The notes under the pieces are model-generated. The model was given only the letters and a program-made list of their open reading frames with translations, was not told where the DNA came from and made no database searches. A stretch of 64,000 bases of DNA from JABFSA01 sp963827515 (GTDB lineage: Bacteria > Acidobacteriota > Vicinamibacteria > Vicinamibacterales > UBA2999): positions 186,001 to 250,000 of the forward strand of contig CAWHBF010000023.1 in assembly GCA_963827515.1 (NCBI GenBank). Direction: 5' to 3'. Positions 58,813 to 64,000 of this stretch are shown here, piece after piece. Made by a program: the position numbers and the translations under genes. The first letter of the stretch is position 1. Every line of letters begins with the position of its first letter.

Positions 58813-60202
58813 ACCCCGTACGATTGCGGAACTGGGGAGAGCGCTGCACGCTCGTGAGCTAACGGCATCGGTGGTGACTGAGCGATGCCTTCACGCGATC
58901 GTCGAGCAGGATCGCTCGCTCAACGCTTTCATCACGGTTCTCGCTGATGAGTCGCGAGAGCAGGCACGACAGGCCGATGCGGAGATCGCGGCCGGGCGCT
59001 ACCGTGGCCCGCTCCATGGCGTGCCGATTTCACTCAAGGATCTGATCGATCTCGAAGGCACGCCCACGACCGCGGCGTCGCGCGTGCGTGACGGGCACAC
59101 AGCGGCCGCGGACGCCACGTGCGTGGCGCGGCTGCGCGAGGCCGGCGCGATTTTCATCGGGAAGACCAACCTCCACGAGTTCGCGCTTGGCACCACCAAC
59201 GAGGACTCGGCCTTTGGACCGGCGAGAAACCCGCTCGATCCAACCCGGTCGCCCGGTGGGTCGTCTGGCGGCTCGGCGGTGTCGGTACTGGCCGGTATGG
59301 CGTATGCGTCGATCGGTACCGACACCGGCGGGTCGATCCGGATTCCTTCGGCGGCCTGCGGCCTCGTGGGGTTGAAACCGACCATTGGCGACATCCCGAC
59401 TGACGGCGTTGTCCCGCTGAGCCGAACGCTCGATCACGTCGGCCCCCTGTGTCGATCGGTCGAGGACGCAGCAATCCTCTACAGCGCGCTCTGCGGGGTC
59501 CCGCTTCGACCGCCAACACCGTCGCCTCCCGCGCGCGGACTTCGCTTGGGTGTGCTCCGTGGGTACTTCACCGCGCTGCTCGATCCCGATGTCGAGTCGA
59601 GCATCGAGCAGACATACTTTCGTCTGCGGGAGGCCGGTGTCGAACTCCGAAGCGTCAACGTAACGCACGCGAACGACATTGCGGCCGTTTACACGTTCAT
59701 CGCGCTCGCGGAAGCGGCAACCGTGCACGCGAGGACGCTCGAACACCGCGCGGACGACTACACGCCGAACGTGCGGCTGCGACTCGAGACGGGCCGTTAC
59801 ATCTTCGCCGAAGACTACTTGCGCGCCCTGCGCGGCCGAGACGTCCTGATCCACGAGGTCGATACCGCGATGGACGGGCTCGACGGATTGCTCGTGCCCG
59901 CCCTCCCGATCCCGGCGCCGGTTATCGGTATGCCAACCGTCCGGATCGGTGGGTCTGACGAGCAGGTCCGCGGCGTCACGCTCAGACTCACACAACTCTT
60001 CAGCGTGACCGGCCACCCCGCGATCGCGATCCCGTGCGGTCTCACGCCAAGTGGGCTACCGGTCGGGTTGCAGATCGTCGGCCACCGTGGTCGCACGTCT
60101 GCACTGCTCGCGCTCGCCCAGAGCGTCGAACCCCTCGTGGATGCAGATTCGATCGCATCAGCCGGTTGTCCACCCCGGCGTTCCGCTCCCTCGTCCCCAT
60201 GA
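58802..60202 (+). CDS. Amidase-signature hydrolase (GatA-like)
   Basis: 466 residues. The Ser-cisSer-Lys triad is complete: Lys79 in ISLKDLID, Ser154 in PGGSSGGSAV and Ser178 in TDTGGSIRIPS. The flanking GKTNLHEFALGTTNE and ARNPLDPTRSPGGSSGGS are typical. It could be the GatA subunit of Asp/Glu-tRNA amidotransferase, but no gatB or gatC lies alongside. With the AtzG-like gene upstream a catabolic amidase is more likely. It overlaps the next gene by ATGA. Confidence 0.88.
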   Translation: MPAEPRTIAELGRALHARELTASVVTERCLHAIVEQDRSLNAFITVLADESREQARQADAEIAAGRYRGPLHGVPISLKDLIDLEGTPTTAASRVRDGHTAAADATCVARLREAGAIFIGKTNLHEFALGTTNEDSAFGPARNPLDPTRSPGGSSGGSAVSVLAGMAYASIGTDTGGSIRIPSAACGLVGLKPTIGDIPTDGVVPLSRTLDHVGPLCRSVEDAAILYSALCGVPLRPPTPSPPARGLRLGVLRGYFTALLDPDVESSIEQTYFRLREAGVELRSVNVTHANDIAAVYTFIALAEAATVHARTLEHRADDYTPNVRLRLETGRYIFAEDYLRALRGRDVLIHEVDTAMDGLDGLLVPALPIPAPVIGMPTVRIGGSDEQVRGVTLRLTQLFSVTGHPAIAIPCGLTPSGLPVGLQIVGHRGRTSALLALAQSVEPLVDADSIASAGCPPRRSAPSSP

Positions 60203-61284
60203 TCACGTCCCTGTTTCACGATTGGGAACACCGCCTCGCGTCGGTATCAAAGGACCGCGTCGTCCGGCCGTTTGAGTGGGGAGAGGACTGGGTGACCTCC
60301 AATGGACACCACAGTCACGACGCTCAGACGCGAGTCATGAGCTGGGTCACCGAGGCAATGTCAGACACACAGGCATTCTTCGATGCACCGGCGACCCAGG
60401 ACTACCAGTTCGAGGACGCGCCAGCAGTTGTACAACGCCAAGGCGAAGCAGGCACGCTGCGCTTCCCGAGCGCCCTCGTCACGCCTCACGCCGTCAACAA
60501 CACCGTTCATGCGCGATGGTTTCCGGCGGGTCCGCTTCCCGGGACCCGCCCTATGTACGAAGGCCGGGTTCCGCGAAGCGGACCCGGCAGCCGAGCCGTG
60601 CTCGTGATGTCACAGTGGAACGCCGACCGAGACGGACACGTGGGTCTGGCCCGTCTGCTCGCACGATTCGGCATATCTGCCCTTCGGATGAGCCTTCCGT
60701 ACCATGACCTGCGGATGCCCGCCGAACTGACACGGGCCGATTACATCGTGAGTTCCAACGTCGCGCGAACCGTTCAGGTGTGTCGACAGGCGGTGCTCGA
60801 TGCACGGCGTGCGATCGCCTGGCTCGCCCTCCAGGGGTACGAGCGCATCGGCATCCTCGGCACGAGTCTCGGCTCGTGCCTCGCCATGCTGACCACGGCG
60901 CACGAACCCAGAATCAGGGCCCAAGCGCTCAACCACATCTCCCCGTGGTTTGCTGATGTCGTCTGGAGGGGGCTGTCGACGCAACACGTGCGCAAGGGGC
61001 TGGAGGGCCACGTCGAATTGTCCCAGCTCAGGGAGCTCTGGGGTCCGATCAGTCCGTTTCACTACCTCGACCAGGTCCGCCATGCTCGAACACTGTTGGT
61101 CTATGCGAAGTACGACCTGACGTTTCCGGTCGACCTGTCACGCTCGCTGGTAGCGGATTTCAAGAGGCGCGGTGTTCCCCATGAGGTGGCGGTGCTGCCC
61201 TGCGGGCACTACAGCACCGGCATGGCGCCGTTCAAGTTTCTCGACGCCTACCACTTGGTCCGATTTCTTCGCCAAAACCTCTGA
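60199..61284 (+). CDS. Alpha/beta hydrolase, ABHD18-like
   Basis: 361 residues from ATG 60199, overlapping the amidase stop. The opening RVVRPFEWGEDWV is characteristic of the ABHD18/DUF2048-type hydrolases. The nucleophile elbow is ILGTSLGSCLAML; Asp is in LVYAKYDLTFPVDLS and His in VLPCGHYSTGM. There is no signal peptide. It is the third gene of the AtzG-like-amidase-hydrolase operon; the substrate is unknown. A palindrome begins two bases after its stop. Confidence 0.82.
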   Translation: MITSLFHDWEHRLASVSKDRVVRPFEWGEDWVTSNGHHSHDAQTRVMSWVTEAMSDTQAFFDAPATQDYQFEDAPAVVQRQGEAGTLRFPSALVTPHAVNNTVHARWFPAGPLPGTRPMYEGRVPRSGPGSRAVLVMSQWNADRDGHVGLARLLARFGISALRMSLPYHDLRMPAELTRADYIVSSNVARTVQVCRQAVLDARRAIAWLALQGYERIGILGTSLGSCLAMLTTAHEPRIRAQALNHISPWFADVVWRGLSTQHVRKGLEGHVELSQLRELWGPISPFHYLDQVRHARTLLVYAKYDLTFPVDLSRSLVADFKRRGVPHEVAVLPCGHYSTGMAPFKFLDAYHLVRFLRQNL

Positions 61285-61285
61285 C

Positions 61286-61516
61286 GCGCAGGCTGAAGCC
61301 TGCGCTCTACGGTTGTCACATCGGTGTAGAGCGCACGCTTTAGGCGGACACGCGCACGCTGAAGCGTGCGCTCTACGGCGAAACGCAAACCGCTCGAGCA
61401 GTCTCCACAACGGCGTAGTGTCCGCCTTGAGGCGGACATCCCGCTGGTCCGGCTGAAGCCGGACACGACTCACAGGTAAAACCCGACCGATGTAGAGCGC
61501 ACGCTTTAGCGTGCGC
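61286..61516. repeat. Array of five perfect palindromes of the variable-stem family
   Basis: GCGCAGGCT-GA-AGCCTGCGC (61286-61305), GCGCACGCT-GA-AGCGTGCGC (61352-61371), GTCCGCCT-TG-AGGCGGAC (61420-61437), GTCCGGCT-GA-AGCCGGAC (61447-61464) and GCGCACGCT-TT-AGCGTGCGC (61497-61516). They fill the whole gap between two converging genes. The hairpins of the GCGCA type are flanked by CTCTAC or its complement GTAGAG. Confidence 0.8.
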
Positions 61517-61527
61517 GGACGCCTCGG

Positions 61528-62892
61528 CTATTCGTCGGCGGGCAGTAGTTGAGGCTCGCCGAGACCGAGCGACGGCAATGAGGCTTCGATCGCCTGGTAG
61601 TCGCCGACGATAAGCGTGACGGTCCGAGTTGGATCGACATGTCGAGCGGCCACGTCGACGACGTCGGATTGCTCCACGGCATTGACTCTTGGAATGAAGT
61701 CCTCGAAGTACGAGTCCGGCAAGTTGTACAGCGCAAGCTGGCTGACCGAGCGCGCCACCTGCTGGGCAGTCTCGAACCCGCGTGGGTACCCGCGGGTGAG
61801 CGACGCCTTCGCCATCACCATTTCCTGGTCGGAGGGCGGTCTGGACCTGCTGATTTCGCCGAACTCCGCAAGGCAGTCCGCGATGGCGTCGGCGGTCGAT
61901 GCCGTGTGGACGCTCGTCTCCAGCGAGAAGGGCGAGATGCCGCGGCGCCAGTCGAATCCGGTGCGCGCTCCGTAGGTGTAACCCTTCTCTTCTCTCAGCT
62001 TCAGATTGATCCGGCTGACGAACTGCCCGCCGAGCACCGCGTTCATCACGACCAACGCCTGATAGTCAGGGGTATTGCGTGTCGTCGATAGGTGTCCGAT
62101 TCTCAACTGCGACTGCGCGGCGCCTGGTCGAGGCACGATCGCCAGTCGCGCAGCCTGTTGCCGTATCGCGACTGGACCGGGAGCAGGCGCCGAGGATGAT
62201 CCAACCCACCCTGAGAAGGCCTCGCGGGCCAGTCCGAGGAGCGCGTCGTGCGACAGAGGACCGGCCAGGATGAGCGTCGATCGGGAAGGCTGAAACGTCG
62301 CGGCGTGGAACGCGACGACCTCTTCGAGCGTCAACGCACCAAGGGCCGGACCGGTACCGATCGAGAGGTGCCCGTACGGATGGTCGCCGTACATCAAGCG
62401 CAGGAACGCCCGTTCGGCCACGGCTCCCGGTGAGTCCTTCAGCTGAAGAATGCGGTCGAGGCGGAGTTGGCGGACGCGATCGAAGTCGGACTGCCGCAGG
62501 CTCGGGCGTGTCAGGATGTCAGCGAGAAGCGAGGCGCCCCGGTCTGCAAACTTGGACAGGGTCGTCAACGCGAAACGGGTCGAATCAGGCCCCACGTCGG
62601 CGCTGTAGTCTGCGCCAATCCGCGCCATCGCGTCCGACAGGTCGATGGTGCTCAGTTCGCCGACGCCTTCGTCCACCATGTCGGCAGTCATCGCGGCGAG
62701 CCCCTCTCGGCCTCGGGGATCCGCGAGCAAACCCCCATCGACATCGAGGACCATTGTGACGACCGGCACGGTGTGGTGCTCAATGGTGCGCACCTGCAGC
62801 CCATTGGGCAATGCATGCCGCTCGATCCGCGGGAACGTGAACGAGGGGTCCGAGCCGAGATCGGGCAGACGAGAACGATCCGGGCGCGTCAC
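61528..62892 (-). CDS. M16-family peptidase-like protein, non-catalytic partner
   Basis: 454 residues without a signal peptide in this reading. It has the two-lobe M16 fold: RIERHALPNGLQVRTIEHHTVPVV, GREGLAAMTADMVDEGVG, FHAATFQPSRSTLILAG, VLGGQFVSRINLKLREEKGYTYGARTGFDWRRG and TRGYPRGFE. The zinc motif HxxEH is replaced in GLAAMTADMVDEG, so this subunit should be inactive; the R-x-x-x-GYTYG substrate-binding loop is kept. It overlaps the upstream M16 gene by ATGA and likely forms a heterodimer with it. Confidence 0.88.
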   Translation of the reverse strand: MTRPDRSRLPDLGSDPSFTFPRIERHALPNGLQVRTIEHHTVPVVTMVLDVDGGLLADPRGREGLAAMTADMVDEGVGELSTIDLSDAMARIGADYSADVGPDSTRFALTTLSKFADRGASLLADILTRPSLRQSDFDRVRQLRLDRILQLKDSPGAVAERAFLRLMYGDHPYGHLSIGTGPALGALTLEEVVAFHAATFQPSRSTLILAGPLSHDALLGLAREAFSGWVGSSSAPAPGPVAIRQQAARLAIVPRPGAAQSQLRIGHLSTTRNTPDYQALVVMNAVLGGQFVSRINLKLREEKGYTYGARTGFDWRRGISPFSLETSVHTASTADAIADCLAEFGEISRSRPPSDQEMVMAKASLTRGYPRGFETAQQVARSVSQLALYNLPDSYFEDFIPRVNAVEQSDVVDVAARHVDPTRTVTLIVGDYQAIEASLPSLGLGEPQLLPADE

Positions 62893-64000
62893 GAGACGAC
62901 CACCGGCTCGGAGCCCGGTAGCGCCAGCGCTCGCTGCCCCCTGGGGACTACACAGAGCGTCACGCGTCGATCGAAGGGGAAGAATCGTCTCGTCGCCTCG
63001 CGGACCGTGTCGGCCGTCGCATCCCGATAGCGCGCCAAATCAGCCGAAAAGTAGCCGGGGTCGCCTCGGAGCACGTTGTAGGAGTTCAGCTGATCCGACT
63101 TGCCTCCGAACCCGCCCACCGTCTGGAGCCGGTACATGAAGTGCGCTTCGATTTGGGCGCGCGCCCGCTCCATTTCGCTCGCCGACGGGCCGGCGTCCTG
63201 CACCTGCTGCAGGGCGATGTCGATGATCGCCGCGATATCAGTCAATGAACGCCCCGGTGCCGCGGTCGCGACCAGGAGGAAGAAACTGCCGAGCTCCCGG
63301 GAACCCTGGTGCGCGCCGACATCCAGCGCCAGCCGCTGCTCGTAGACCAGCGTTCGATAGAGTCTCGACGTCTTCCCGTTGGCCAGCAGGTCCGCGAGGA
63401 GATCCAGTTCAGCGTCATGCTCGGCGAACATCGCGGGCGAGAGCCACGCCATGTACAGGCGTGGCATCTCGACGCGGTCCTCGAGCACGAGCCGTACATC
63501 GTGATGCAGGGCCGCGGTGCCGCGCACGAGCGCCGGTGACGGTCCAGGTTTCAGGTCGCCGAAATACTGCTCGGCGAGATCGAAGGCACGTTCGGTATCG
63601 ACGTCGCCGGCCAGGGCGAGGGACGCGTTCGCCGGGTGGTAGTACGTCCGGAAGAACTCCTGCACGTCCTCGAGACGCATGGCCTGGATATCCTCGGCCG
63701 ATCCAATCGTGAGCCAGTGGTACGGATGATCCTTGGGGAACAACGCCGCGGTGAGTGCCACGAGAGCCAGCCCGTACGGACGGTTCTCATAGTTCTGGCG
63801 CCGCTCGTTGAGGACCACATCCCGCTGGTTCTCGAATCGAGACTGCGTCAGAGCGGGCAGCAGATAGCCCATCCGATCCGATTCCATCCAGAGCGCGAGG
63901 TCGAGCGCATTGGTCGGAACCACCTCCCAGTAGTTCGTCCGGTCGGTGCTCGTCGATCCGTTCACCTGTCCACCCGCCGCCTGCAGCGGCGGAAAGTAAC
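62889..64000 (-). CDS. M16-family zinc peptidase, C-terminal part (runs off window end)
   Basis: At least 370 residues, open to the window edge. It begins FPPLQAAGGQVNGSTSTDRTNYWEVVP, which in the family directly follows the HxxEH helix, so the zinc motif lies just outside the window. The distal Glu is expected in LNERRQNYENRPYG. The rest reads DHPYHWLTIGSAEDI, FFRTYYHPANASLALAGD, NGKTSRLYRTLVYEQRLALDV and RAQIEAHFMYRLQTVGGFGGKSD. It is the catalytic partner of the downstream inactive M16 protein. Confidence 0.9.
   Translation of the reverse strand, partial: YFPPLQAAGGQVNGSTSTDRTNYWEVVPTNALDLALWMESDRMGYLLPALTQSRFENQRDVVLNERRQNYENRPYGLALVALTAALFPKDHPYHWLTIGSAEDIQAMRLEDVQEFFRTYYHPANASLALAGDVDTERAFDLAEQYFGDLKPGPSPALVRGTAALHHDVRLVLEDRVEMPRLYMAWLSPAMFAEHDAELDLLADLLANGKTSRLYRTLVYEQRLALDVGAHQGSRELGSFFLLVATAAPGRSLTDIAAIIDIALQQVQDAGPSASEMERARAQIEAHFMYRLQTVGGFGGKSDQLNSYNVLRGDPGYFSADLARYRDATADTVREATRRFFPFDRRVTLCVVPRGQRALALPGSEPVVVS

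Noticed and set aside
61286..61516. CRISPR array
   Set aside because: The repeats are palindromes of differing stem sequence and irregular spacing, with no constant-length unique spacers and no cas genes.

Overview
The window is a GC-rich bacterial chromosome segment with no tRNA, rRNA, CRISPR array, phage gene or transposase that I can recognise. The gene content points to an Acidobacteriota lineage, most likely Vicinamibacteria. The clues are a carboxypeptidase-regulatory TonB receptor, several DUF6152 proteins, a family of secreted WEGDTLVVDT-type proteins in five copies, a Ser/Thr kinase with a propeller tail, Tat-exported amidohydrolases and an RC-type cytochrome c. This assignment is inferred from gene families, not from a marker gene.

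Layout. 1-7.1 kb: two divergent clusters of exported proteins around a shared promoter region near 4.1 kb. Leftward are a secreted protein (badly frameshifted), a diheme cytochrome c, DUF6152 and a TonB receptor. Rightward are a VOC protein, DUF6152 and two secreted paralogues. 7.2-12.7 kb: leftward dapC-dapD-dapE (succinylase branch of lysine/DAP synthesis), with dapE running in frame into a heavy-metal P-type ATPase. 12.8-17.7 kb: rightward exported hydrolases (amidohydrolase, alpha/beta hydrolase, metallo-beta-lactamase fold), a coiled-coil protein and pepT. 17.7-23.6 kb: leftward respiratory operon made of ccoN, a CcoO-CcoP fusion, a CcoQ-like peptide and a TsdA-like diheme cytochrome with four-base ATGA overlaps, followed by a cyclophilin and a purine permease. 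23.7-26.9 kb: a 2OG-Fe(II) oxygenase-like protein, a DUF6625-like protein and an orphan solute-binding protein. 27.1-30.7 kb: FecR, OmpA lipoprotein and CHASE2/HD-GYP, a signalling operon. 32-36.8 kb: a probable oxalate or C2-acid cluster (AAE3-like ligase, ketopantoate-reductase-like enzyme, OxlT-like antiporter, hydratase). 37-45 kb: VapBC-like pair, Ser/Thr kinase, gamma-glutamyltransferase, malate-synthase-like enzyme, HATPase-like protein. 45.3-50.2 kb: KUP transporter, ferritin, third DUF6152 module, NHL protein. 50.4-53.2 kb: Tat-exported molybdenum hydroxylase with its 2Fe-2S subunit. 53.4-64 kb: esterase, second 2OG oxygenase, sulfotransferase, secreted paralogue, pyruvate kinase, amidase cluster and an M16 peptidase pair cut by the window end.

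Two patterns cut across the window. First, at least a dozen genes carry one-base frame shifts. Several lie in short G/C runs and others in nearby repeats or unremarkable sequence, and the flanking protein sequence is perfectly conserved. This looks like residual long-read assembly error rather than mass pseudogenisation, so apparent fusions (DapE-ATPase, ligase-reductase, FecR-OmpA) should be distrusted. Second, short perfect palindromes with interchangeable stems sit mainly between convergent genes.

The most promising uncharacterised biology is the repeated pairing of DUF6152 with the secreted WEGDTLVVDT-type family. It occurs at three places in 64 kb. All three DUF6152 proteins appear to be cleaved so that the mature protein begins His-His, as copper proteins with an N-terminal histidine ligand do.
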